Origin: Dyadobacter sp. NIV53
Lineage (GTDB): Bacteria > Bacteroidota > Bacteroidia > Cytophagales > Spirosomataceae
DNA: 64,000 bases
Assembly (NCBI RefSeq): GCF_019711195.1
Contig: NZ_CP081299.1
Span: forward strand, 992,001-1,056,000
Direction of reading: 5' to 3'
Shown: in pieces, positions 35,116-43,374 of the stretch
How the letters are laid out: every line of letters starts with the position of its first letter
Numbering within the stretch: the stretch's first letter is position 1
Notes under the pieces: generated by a model
Seen by the model: the letters and a program-made list of their open reading frames with translations, nothing else
What the model was told of the DNA's origin: nothing
Database searches by the model: none
Made by a program: the position numbers and the translations under genes

Positions 35116-37278
35116 CTACTTTTCAATCGCAAGTTTTATACGCTGGCTTCCTTGCTGAATCACATAGATTCCATTCGTAAGGCCATCCGTTTTAAAAGTA
35201 TGAAAATTTGAACCTTTCCTTTTCATTACCTTTTGTCCATTTAAATTATAAACATACACCGGACTGTCAGCATCGGTACTTTCCAGTACAAAATTTCCAT
35301 GAGCTGGATTGGGGTAAACTTTTAACGCAGCAAGCACATACTGAACGTAAACAGTGCGCGAGAATGCTGACTTTCCATTGTGATCAATCTGTTTAAGTCT
35401 GTAATAACCATTACCCAGAGGGCTTTGGTCAAAAAACTCATAATGATTTAAAACCGATGAATTGCCTTTTCCATCGATCCTGCTGATCATGACAAAGCTT
35501 TTGGCATCTGCACTTCTTTCAATTTCAAATCCGGCGTTGTTTGTTTCTGACGTTGTCGACCAAGAAATTTGGTTTCCTTTTTCTGACTTTTTAGCACTGA
35601 AATTTATGAGTGTGACCAGAAGTGGGTTTTCAGTATGAACATAAGTATTACTATATGCAAACCGACCCGGAAGAGAATAGTTGTACACTTCAACCCTGTA
35701 AGCGCCATCACCGTTCATTGTGAATTCATTGGTATTTGTTACAGAAAGTAACTGGTTATCTTTATACCACATGTAATGATTGTATTGCAAATTGTTCCTC
35801 GGATCAACTGAAAGTTTTTTCCCATTTACTATCAAAGTCAGGTATCGGTTCTCATCAAATACAAAAACCTTGCTGTTTAAAACCAGGCCGGGAACCAGAT
35901 CATTGTAAATTTCAACCCGGTAGGATCCGCTACCTGTCATGCTGTACGAGTTAATCCCCTTGTCCGAAGCAACCTGTTCATTGTTGTTATACCATACATA
36001 CGTGTTATTCAACAAATTACCACCTGCTTCTACCGATAACGTTTTGTCTTTAAGATTAAGTGGCAGATTACGTTGCGGTGAGTAATTATCAAATTTTTCA
36101 GTATTTGATTCCAGGCCTGAAAACGTAAAATTATTCAGGCTCAATGAAATAAATCCATCGTCCGCAATGTTCCGGAAATCCGGTACCGTTCCTTTCAGTT
36201 CGTTATTATCCAGTTCCAGTCTTTTAAGCTTCGTTAAATTTAAAATAGAAGATGGAATTGGTCCAAACAGGCTGTCACTGCTCAAATTCAGATATTCAAG
36301 ATCCAAAAGATTTCCGATATCCGAAGGTATCGCCCAGAGATAATTATTATTCAGATTTAGAGTTTTCAGTTTGGTCAGATTTCCTAAGTTTTCGAATATT
36401 TTAAAAAACGAATTATGACTTAAATCTAAAACTTCAAGATTTGTTAAATTTCCAAATAAACCGGGATTTTCATTGTGAAGCCCGTTATGAGACAGGTTGA
36501 GGTGGGTTAACTGCGAAAGATTACCTATCTCTTCGGGGACAAATCCTGCAAACTGGTTATTATTAAGAAAAAGCAAATTCAGATTCGTGAGCTTGCCAAT
36601 GCCAGCGGAAATTTCCCCGGACAGGTTATTGTCGTGAAGTGCTAAATAATTAAGATCCGATAATTCCCACAAAGAGTCAGGAAGAGGCCCGGTAAACTGA
36701 TTACCCCAAAGATTAATTCCTTGAAGAAGTTTTGCATTTCCGATAGCGCTGCTAATACCGCCAGTTAATTTGTTCTGCGCCAGATCGAGTAATATCAGCT
36801 TCGATCCATTATACAGAGCATCAGGAATGGAACCTGTTAACTGATTGTCATATAAAGATAGTGCTCTTAAATTTCTAAGATTGGTCAGTTTTGGCGAAAT
36901 TTCACTGGTCAGCTTATTAGCACCGAGATAAATATCGGTTAGATTGGAAAGGCTACCCAATTCAGCCGGAATGTTACCCGTTAAATGATTATCAGGCAAT
37001 TCAAGCCATCTAAGTTCAGTAAAATCTTCCTTTTCAATGGGTATGGTGCCGGCAAGATTGTTTCCCGCCAAACGAATTTCAGTAACCCTTCCGTCAGAAC
37101 AGGTAATTCCGTACCATCCGCAAGGGCTAGTAGTTGTATTCCAATTGTTTTGATTTTTCCATTGCGGCCCGTTTGTACCATTGTATAGTTTGACTAATGC
37201 AGCCCGGTCTGCTTCAATGGACTGGGAATACGAAGTAAATGAAAGTAACGAAACGATGAGTAGTAAAAATAATTTCAT
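35116..37278 (-). CDS. Secreted leucine-rich-repeat protein with T9SS tail
   Basis: 720 residues. A signal peptide (MKLFLLLIVSLLSFTSYS) is followed by an LRRNT-like cap with paired cysteines (ALVKLYNGTNGPQWKNQNNW, then CGWYGITC). About 13-14 leucine-rich repeats run from residue 65 to 380 in the plant-like form NNLAGTIP, NKLTGGIS, NQFTGPLP. Two repeated IG-like modules follow (YVWYNNNEQVASDKGINSYS, HYMWYKDNQLLSVTNTNEF), then an FN3-like stretch (QISWSTTSETNNAGFEIERS) and a T9SS tail (LKVYPNPAHGNFVLES). It is expected at the cell surface, binding protein or glycan. Confidence 0.93.
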   Translation of the reverse strand: MKLFLLLIVSLLSFTSYSQSIEADRAALVKLYNGTNGPQWKNQNNWNTTTSPCGWYGITCSDGRVTEIRLAGNNLAGTIPIEKEDFTELRWLELPDNHLTGNIPAELGSLSNLTDIYLGANKLTSEISPKLTNLRNLRALSLYDNQLTGSIPDALYNGSKLILLDLAQNKLTGGISSAIGNAKLLQGINLWGNQFTGPLPDSLWELSDLNYLALHDNNLSGEISAGIGKLTNLNLLFLNNNQFAGFVPEEIGNLSQLTHLNLSHNGLHNENPGLFGNLTNLEVLDLSHNSFFKIFENLGNLTKLKTLNLNNNYLWAIPSDIGNLLDLEYLNLSSDSLFGPIPSSILNLTKLKRLELDNNELKGTVPDFRNIADDGFISLSLNNFTFSGLESNTEKFDNYSPQRNLPLNLKDKTLSVEAGGNLLNNTYVWYNNNEQVASDKGINSYSMTGSGSYRVEIYNDLVPGLVLNSKVFVFDENRYLTLIVNGKKLSVDPRNNLQYNHYMWYKDNQLLSVTNTNEFTMNGDGAYRVEVYNYSLPGRFAYSNTYVHTENPLLVTLINFSAKKSEKGNQISWSTTSETNNAGFEIERSADAKSFVMISRIDGKGNSSVLNHYEFFDQSPLGNGYYRLKQIDHNGKSAFSRTVYVQYVLAALKVYPNPAHGNFVLESTDADSPVYVYNLNGQKVMKRKGSNFHTFKTDGLTNGIYVIQQGSQRIKLAIEK

Positions 37279-37851
37279 TGATAAAACAGATAGAAGAGTT
37301 TAGATAGTTATCTATCAAATATAGAACAAAACCACAATTCTATCTAGACTTAAATTTTAATATTTTCTACTCAATTTAAAGACAAAAAAAGAATTGATTT
37401 TACCTCAGTTCTACATATTACTACTAAAAAATCTCTGAATTTTTCAAGCAAAATTTTCAAAACATAACCATAAAAATAGACTTAAAAGGAAATGAGAGTT
37501 TCATTTTAAAACAAACCATATAGCTTATACGCAAAATATATTTATGACTAAAAATGCACCCAGACCAGGGGAAGAACGGAATTCCACCAGTAATAACCGT
37601 CAGGATGTTTTTCAGGCCATTTTAAGGAATAATTTCCTCTAAATTGATAACCTGCTTTTACACCAAGGTCGGTGGGATTAACCCTTAACTTGTCAGAAAG
37701 GCATATCCGGTTTGAATTAAATTAATAAAATAGAGCTGATCATGAAACAGTGGTTACACCACTCGCATCAATATTGGTATGTACTAATAAAGAGGCATTG
37801 GCAGGAGTAAAAGGATGTATGCTAATTTAAAATGGGGTGATTTATTTTGAT
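37279..37851. other. Gene-poor stretch holding a possible outer-membrane-protein relic
   Basis: Mostly AT-rich. Reading the minus strand, about 37548-37700 gives VNPTDLGVKAGYQFRGNYSL and YYWWNSVLPLVWVHF before a TAG. A second short coding-like piece (HPFTPANASLLVHTNIDA) lies near 37735-37810. Neither has a start. They look like remains of a deleted outer-membrane protein, but this rests on composition only. Confidence 0.35.
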
Positions 37852-38303
37852 TCAATGAGGCTGATTCAGTATGACTGGTTTATCAAGGAATACCTGGATC
37901 CTCCTTATTTCTTTTGTAACCAGTTCCAACTGTTTATCTTGTTTTTCCGGGTACAACTGTTCCATCAGTTTTTCAAGTTTAGTAAGGCTGTCAGATGGAA
38001 AGTACTGCTGATTAATCATCGGGTCCAGGGAATATTTTGCAAGAATATCTGCATAAACCACAGCTGCTTCATATCCAGAAATTCATTTTCGGCTTCTGCT
38101 GTTTTGCCGCAGGCAGCCAGGTTGTAAATCCTGAAAAGGTATTGATGAATGATTACGTTATTACTCCGGTATTTTGTTAAATCGTTTCCACTTATATTCA
38201 CTGTTACGTCTTTCTTTTGAAAAGTTTTATGCAGTCCGAATACCAGAAATAAAATAAAAACAGGCACAAGCAATAGCCTGCCTTTTTTGATGAAAGCACT
38301 CAT
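37852..38303 (-). pseudogene. Small membrane-anchored protein with a frameshift
   Basis: ATG 38303 gives an N-terminal membrane anchor (RLLLVPVFILFLVFGLHKTF) and then a helical domain ending FRIYNLAACGKTAEAENEF. The frame then breaks: the continuation AAVVYADILAKYSLDPMINQ, QYFPSDSLTKLEKLMEQLYP runs in the adjacent frame to a stop at 37852. One extra T in the T3 run at 38079-38081 (minus strand) restores a single protein of about 150 residues. It is the last gene of the sigma-factor operon, 24 bp after the barrel gene. Function unknown. Confidence 0.6.
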
Positions 38304-38327
38304 ATAAAAACAGATTTTAACTAAAAC

Positions 38328-39602
38328 TTACCAGGCAAGGCCAAGGCCAATAGACGTTTTGAAATTGATATGTTTGTTGGACATAATACCCTGATACTGG
38401 TAATTCACCGACGTATTCACGTCCAGAAATCCATGCCTGAAAAGCCTTTGCTGAAACCCGAACATTGGACCGGCTTTTATAACATGCTTTTTAAGATCAA
38501 GAGCAGGCATCTCAGGGAAGTTACTAAAAGAATGGTGTCCCAAATAATATGTATAATCGGAATTCAGACCGGTGTATATTCCTGAAAAACCATGACCACC
38601 TTTGCCGTTTAATCTTTGTTTTTTGTGAAGCAGATAGTAACGCGGCTGTACGGAGAGCGTAGGAAACAATTCCCTTGAACGCATTAACCGAAAAGGGTAA
38701 TTGCCATATCCATCTATGTAATGGATCTGGTTCTGATAATCCCATCCTTTATTTAGTCCAACGGTAAGTTCAAAATTTACAGAAAAAGGCGAAGTTTTAA
38801 TTTTCTGTTCATAGGCGACACCCATGCGGACCCTGTACAGATAAGTACCAATTGTAACTTCCGGCAGCCGGACTTTCCATTGACTTCTTAAATGTTCATC
38901 GCATAGCAGGACATCACAGAGAGGCCCGGTACTGGTTTTTTTCCAGTCTCCAAATGCAAATCCAAAACTCGCCTGTGAAGATATTGACCAGTTGCTCAAT
39001 ATACCATAATGGAACCATGGAGTTTCCTGCTGCAAGGCCACAGCAAAATCCATATAACCTGCATTGAGAAACCTGCGCTGGAAACCTAACTTGAAGCCAA
39101 TATTGGGTGAATTATTTAAAGTACCTGGCATATTGTAATACAGGGCAACATAATTACCACTAAAATTACTCGCAGCTTTTCCAGCTTTAACACGCCTCCG
39201 CATATCAAAAAACCAGCGCAGCTGGGCATCGAGGATCGTATAGCTCAGGATGGATCGAAGGGGCTGTTCACTTTTCAGATATGGAAAGTGGCCGGATAAT
39301 GCAAGGGAAAACGAAGGAAGAAATTTGATTTCATACCCCAGCTGTAACGAGGTTGAGTTTGTCAGTTTATCGACCATAAGTGGTACAGGCAATGCCTGAT
39401 AATACTGCGAAAGCCCGATTTTAAACATATGCCTCGTTGGCACTTTGGTCATAAACACGTTTTCATACCTGTCTATGAAACGTTGTTTTTGCAGCGTGTC
39501 AATTTCCTGTGTGTAGGTAATTTTAGTACTATCCTGTGCGCCTGCCCATTGCGAAAGGAAAAGAAATAGCATAAACAAGATGCCTGTTTTCATGTTAGAC
39601 AT
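38328..39602 (-). CDS. Outer-membrane beta-barrel-like protein of unknown function
   Basis: 424 residues. A signal peptide (MKTGILFMLFLFLSQWAGA, Met4) is followed by an aromatic-rich, strand-rich body (FKIGLSQYYQALPVPLMVDK, LQLGYEIKFLPSFSLALSGH) ending in Trp (TSIGLGLAW). This is typical of outer-membrane barrels whose last residue is aromatic. I recognise no family. It is cotranscribed with the sigma, anti-sigma and DUF4097-like genes upstream, so it may be part of an envelope stress or surface-remodelling unit. Confidence 0.75.
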   Translation of the reverse strand: MSNMKTGILFMLFLFLSQWAGAQDSTKITYTQEIDTLQKQRFIDRYENVFMTKVPTRHMFKIGLSQYYQALPVPLMVDKLTNSTSLQLGYEIKFLPSFSLALSGHFPYLKSEQPLRSILSYTILDAQLRWFFDMRRRVKAGKAASNFSGNYVALYYNMPGTLNNSPNIGFKLGFQRRFLNAGYMDFAVALQQETPWFHYGILSNWSISSQASFGFAFGDWKKTSTGPLCDVLLCDEHLRSQWKVRLPEVTIGTYLYRVRMGVAYEQKIKTSPFSVNFELTVGLNKGWDYQNQIHYIDGYGNYPFRLMRSRELFPTLSVQPRYYLLHKKQRLNGKGGHGFSGIYTGLNSDYTYYLGHHSFSNFPEMPALDLKKHVIKAGPMFGFQQRLFRHGFLDVNTSVNYQYQGIMSNKHINFKTSIGLGLAW

Positions 39603-39645
39603 TTAAAATGGATGCTATTTGATGGTTAAATCTCCAAATTCTGTA

Positions 39646-40491
39646 CTAATCCGGACGTTGGCCAGCTGGTTCTTTAAAAAAAGCTTCCTTGAAATCAGCC
39701 GTATTTTTCCTCCATTTAAACCCGTTTGGCAGCTTCATGGTCGTGTATGCACCATTTACATCGTAATTAAACTGCTGCCAGTTTTTGGCAAGAAGCGTGA
39801 TAACTGCCTTTTTCGATTTTATGGTCAGGCTGCTGAGTCCTGTCGTAGGAAAGATGTCGACATTTCCATAAACCGCGTCCATTTTAATAGCACCTGATAT
39901 TTGTTCAAGCCGCAGGTTCGTATGGTCGCTTTCAAAAGAAAAAGCCCCTGAAATTTCTTTACCCTTCAATTCTCCAAACGTCGTTGCCAGCAAACCTTTC
40001 CCCTGGATATCCACCAGTGTGGTCGTACAAAAGTCTGCTTTCAGTGACAAGTTGTTGGTTAAACCTTTGAGGATAATACTGCCAAATGTATTTTTCATAT
40101 CCACACCGCATCCGGCCGGAAGATGTATAATGTAACGCGCTTTAAGATTAGAAACCGGCTTGCTTTCACCATCTTTCAGCAAGATATAATTTCTCAAAAA
40201 GTAATCTTTTCCATTACGTTCGGCGATATACTGGAATTTGTTCAGGTCCGAAACGGCAATGGTTTTGTCCGGATGTTTGGAAGAAAGTTCTAAAACGATC
40301 GAAATTTCGGGTTTGTCCCAGGCCACCAGTTCGATATCCGCTTTTTCAGCATGAATATACAGGGTACGGACAACCGGATTGCCAACAGATTTTTCAATCG
40401 ATTTGGTAGCAACCTGCAGGATATTCTGGGCATATACCGGGTTGGAGGCGAGTGCCATGACGCACACAAGCGGACCGGCAAAAACCATCAA
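39646..40491 (-). CDS. DUF4097-like adhesin-fold exported protein
   Basis: The open frame gives MMVFAGPLVCVMALASNPVY, then AQ, a signal peptide lacking its basic start, followed by a beta-helix-like domain (DUF4097 style: NTFGSIILKGLTNNLSLKAD, TTFGELKGKEISGAFSFESD, LTIKSKKAVITLLA). The real start is probably ATG 40520. There the sequence reads ATG followed by seven A (40511-40517); one more A would give MKKNIVQLYKLMVFAG and a perfect signal peptide in frame. As given, translation must use the TTG at 40491 or the ATG after it. These proteins often sit beside anti-sigma genes, as here (10 bp upstream). Function unknown. Confidence 0.75.
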   Translation of the reverse strand: MMVFAGPLVCVMALASNPVYAQNILQVATKSIEKSVGNPVVRTLYIHAEKADIELVAWDKPEISIVLELSSKHPDKTIAVSDLNKFQYIAERNGKDYFLRNYILLKDGESKPVSNLKARYIIHLPAGCGVDMKNTFGSIILKGLTNNLSLKADFCTTTLVDIQGKGLLATTFGELKGKEISGAFSFESDHTNLRLEQISGAIKMDAVYGNVDIFPTTGLSSLTIKSKKAVITLLAKNWQQFNYDVNGAYTTMKLPNGFKWRKNTADFKEAFFKEPAGQRPD

Positions 40492-40530
40492 TTTGTATAA
40501 TTGTACAATATTTTTTTCATTGTGATCAGG

Positions 40531-41121
40531 CTAAATCATTTTAGCCATTTTATTTAAAATATCTGCTTTTTCCTGTTCCAGGGTGCTTAGCTGTCGCATC
40601 AGGTCAGGTTCGGTATTATATTCGCCAATGGCTTGCTGTAATTGCAACGAGGCCACGCGAAGCGTTTCATATTCCTGCGTCAGCTGTCTGAAATCAGAAC
40701 TGTTGCAAACCAGGGTCTCCGCCTCACAGTATCCCTTTAAAGTGTTAAACTGCTGGTCGGTAGCCACTTTCGGGTTCAGCTGTAAACGACTGTCGACCTC
40801 CTGCTGCGAAATGGAAATAGCCGGTTCCGGTGACGACCTTAAAAACCAGAATCCAAGAAATGAAGCAAGCAAAACGGTCGCAGCAGCATACCATATCTTA
40901 TTAAAAGCTGGCTTTCTGGTATCCAGGTCGTTTCTGACCAGATCCCAAATTTTTTCATCCGGCCGGTAGTCAGGTAGTTTTTGGATCACCTTTTGTAAAG
41001 GCAGTTCGTTTAGACCGTCATTTATCGCTGTCCATATCTTTCCGTCCGGTTCGTACGTATTTAGCTGTCCAAGCGCTTTATCTAATGTAATTTTATTTAC
41101 CTCTTTCATAGTTGAATTCAT
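40531..41121 (-). CDS. Anti-sigma-factor-like membrane protein
   Basis: 196 residues with one membrane helix near residues 77-94 (IWYAAATVLLASFLGFWFL). The cytoplasmic N-terminal half contains two copies of a YxPDxKIW motif (YEPDGKIWTAINDGLN, YRPDEKIWDLVRNDL). A coiled-coil-prone periplasmic C-terminus follows (LTQEYETLRVASLQLQQAIG). This fits an anti-sigma factor for the ECF gene it overlaps by 4 bases (ATGA), which favours coupled translation. It has no zinc-binding HxxxCxxC motif. Confidence 0.82.
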   Translation of the reverse strand: MNSTMKEVNKITLDKALGQLNTYEPDGKIWTAINDGLNELPLQKVIQKLPDYRPDEKIWDLVRNDLDTRKPAFNKIWYAAATVLLASFLGFWFLRSSPEPAISISQQEVDSRLQLNPKVATDQQFNTLKGYCEAETLVCNSSDFRQLTQEYETLRVASLQLQQAIGEYNTEPDLMRQLSTLEQEKADILNKMAKMI

Positions 41122-41627
41122 CCAGGTGTTAACATGCTCCGTAATTTTCTTTTTGCATGAAACAATTGTGATTTAGAAGTGCCCTCTGTAATGTTCATCA
41201 TTACAGCGATTTCCTTGTGCGTGTAACCCTCCACTTCGGCCAGTACGAAAATGGTCCTGAAACCATCGGGCAAAGAAAGAATGGCCGTTTCCAGATGCGC
41301 TGCGTTTATCTCACTTTCACCCCAGTTAATGCTTTCCTGCTGATGGTCTTCTATATTTTCCCAAATCACCAGCCTCTTTTTCTTCGTGGATTTGCGTATT
41401 ACGATTTTCCTGATCCAGGCCCCAAGTGTTGCATCGCCCCTGAACTGGTCCAAATGGCGGAAAACTTCCAGGAAAGAATCCTGCAATACATCGTTCGCAT
41501 CATCGAAATCAGCCGTTATGCGGTATGCAAGCGTATACATACTTCTTTTGTAACGGTCATACAATAGCCGCTGCGCAGTCCGGTCGTGTAAAAGGCAATC
41601 TGCAATCAGTTCAGACTCCGATGTCAT
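41118..41627 (-). CDS. ECF RNA polymerase sigma factor
   Basis: 169 residues with region 2 (AQRLLYDRYKRSMYTLAYRI, DANDVLQDSFLEVFRHLDQF) and region 4 (LPDGFRTIFVLAEVEGYTHK, EIAVMMNITEGTSKSQL, FHAKRKLR). Length and layout are typical of group 4 (ECF) sigma factors. It heads an operon with an anti-sigma-like gene, an exported DUF4097-like protein, an outer-membrane barrel and a small membrane protein. It probably directs a cell-envelope response and may regulate its own operon. Confidence 0.95.
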   Translation of the reverse strand: MTSESELIADCLLHDRTAQRLLYDRYKRSMYTLAYRITADFDDANDVLQDSFLEVFRHLDQFRGDATLGAWIRKIVIRKSTKKKRLVIWENIEDHQQESINWGESEINAAHLETAILSLPDGFRTIFVLAEVEGYTHKEIAVMMNITEGTSKSQLFHAKRKLRSMLTPG

Positions 41628-42229
41628 AGGTTGTGTTTAGGTGCTTATTATAAAGAGCCAAACCATGCCCCGAATGGTTGTATGGTTGTGAAATATATTT
41701 TATAAAAACATACAAATGCGTTATTTCAATGAAACCGAAAAAGGAAAATCCATTCCTGCTGAAATCAAAAAGCGAATTCCATCCCTTCTGGTAAATAAAC
41801 AAAAAGTGAGCAACATGGCAGTGTTTCACTTCCCCAATAAATATATATCTCGAAGATATTTCTATGTTTGGTAAAGAAAACTGAATTTGATCAGTCGCAG
41901 CAAATGATAGATATTACTGTAACGGATTCTGTATAGAGTTTACGTATATACATATTAGTTATTTTTACCTTGCGCCTTATGTATTTTTGTATTTAATATA
42001 CATCAAATATTCATTTTCCAGAGGACTCATTCAGGAGCCATATTTAGTTACTTGCAGCTAAATATGCAAAAAAAACACATAAAATTTTGAAGTAGATCCA
42101 AGACATGCTTATACGTAGTAATATCTCAAAATTAACATTATATTAAGAATAAATAAAACAGTATTGTCCTATATAAAATTTATTCTATATTTATGTCGAT
42201 AAATTCTCATCTAATTAATTCGATATCTT
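41628..42229. other. AT-rich divergent intergenic region
   Basis: About 600 bp between the divergent sigma operon and the lipoprotein gene. It contains the promoter candidate at 42164-42193 for the rightward genes. No credible gene, long repeat or RNA was seen. Confidence 0.5.
42164..42193 (+). promoter_or_regulatory. Candidate promoter of the lipoprotein-protease operon
   Basis: TTG (42164-42166), 19 bases, TATATTTA (42186-42193), 37 bp before the lipoprotein ATG. It fits the Bacteroidota promoter spacing. The region is AT-rich, so chance matches are possible. Confidence 0.4.
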
Positions 42230-42616
42230 ATGAAACTTAGGACAATTCCGTGGATTGCGGTTTTATTTATTTTTGCAGCTTTTGGTTGTGACAAAAAAGA
42301 ACCTGAGCTACCTCTTAATTGCGGATGTGACAGCGATTCTATTGGTTATATCACAGATATGTTGGGAAGTTATCGCGGAGACGGAGGCTTTACTTTATTT
42401 GACTCTACGGCATACAATCGTTTTATTTCTATAGGGCTTTGTGAGCGTGATACAACACTCGAAAATTCTCCATCAGTGTCTGTTTTTAACTATAAAGTAA
42501 GTGGTGTATTAAAAGAAAGATGTCCATTGTTCCCAGGAAGTAGCCCCTCTTGGGTTCCGGGTTATTCACTAACAAATCCTATTATCGTTAAATTAAAAAC
42601 TCCTCTCAACTTATAA
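42230..42616 (+). CDS. Small cysteine-containing lipoprotein, family member 1
   Basis: 128 residues with a lipoprotein signal (VLFIFAAFGCDKKE; lipid-attached Cys about 20) and a small domain with paired cysteines (LNCGCDSDSIGYI, GLCERDTTL, LKERCPLF). It is related to 51972-52337: the shared order is CxCD, then LC-x-x-(D)TTL, then Y-x-VSG-x-L-x-x-x-C. It ends 2 bp before the M4 protease gene, so the two are cotranscribed. A role as a partner or inhibitor of the protease is an inference from position only. Confidence 0.8.
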   Translation: MKLRTIPWIAVLFIFAAFGCDKKEPELPLNCGCDSDSIGYITDMLGSYRGDGGFTLFDSTAYNRFISIGLCERDTTLENSPSVSVFNYKVSGVLKERCPLFPGSSPSWVPGYSLTNPIIVKLKTPLNL

Positions 42617-42618
42617 TT

Positions 42619-43374
42619 ATGAAAATCTTTTATCCAATCTCACGCAAATGCAACATTGCTTTGCTACTTATTGCTTTGCTCATTTTGTCTGTTCATGTCT
42701 GCTTTTCACAAAACAAGTATGTACCAGATTATTATAATAATAAACGGAGTCTCCTCTTTCAGGAGTCGGATACCATTACTCCCAATGGCTATATCAATTT
42801 AAAAGCTTCTGTAGATACGGCTGATTTTTTTAAACGTTATGCCGAAGATTTGGGACTAAATGAAAATTTAAAGTTTAGATTGCAAGCCCAAAATACTGCT
42901 GGGGATAAAATGTTTCACTAGCGTTTTTTACTGTTTTATGACAATATTGCAGTAGAGGGCCTTGAATTTACATTACACTCCTTGGACGGTAAAGTTAAAT
43001 ATGCCAATGGTAGATCCATCAAAGGTTTAAAAATAGATATTTCCAAAAAGAAAACACTCAGTGAAATCTTAGCCGTGCTGGCAAAAATCTATGGAGAGCA
43101 ATCTCATACCAAGGAAGATGAATTGGTAGGAGAACTCCTTATTTTTCGCAACAATATCACAGATTTTCAGCTTGGTAGTTTTCAATTGGTATACAAAATT
43201 CCTTTAAAAAGGCCGAAAGAAATAAATTTATTACACGTTTATGCGGATGCAGAAACAGGTGAAGTATTAAAAGAGATATCTCTCTTTCAAAATTGTATAG
43301 TGGATGATAAAAGTAGCCAGACTTCAAAATCTATCAATCTACTCCCCCCGCTACCGGCACCTTTGTGCCTATAA
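42619..43374 (+). pseudogene. Propeptide part of the M4 protease gene, broken by TAG and a frameshift
   Basis: Signal peptide (LLIALLILSVHVCFSQ) followed by an FTP/PepSY-type propeptide region. The frame is interrupted by TAG at 42919-42921, exactly where relatives have a residue before RFxxFYxxIxVEG: here KMFH-TAG-RFLLFYDNIAVEG, a CAG-to-TAG type change. It resumes in the same frame up to 43374, then loses frame at the C6 run 43344-43349. One more C gives PATGTFVPIKSRY and joins the catalytic frame at 43365. This segment and 43365-46439 are one gene. Confidence 0.75.
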
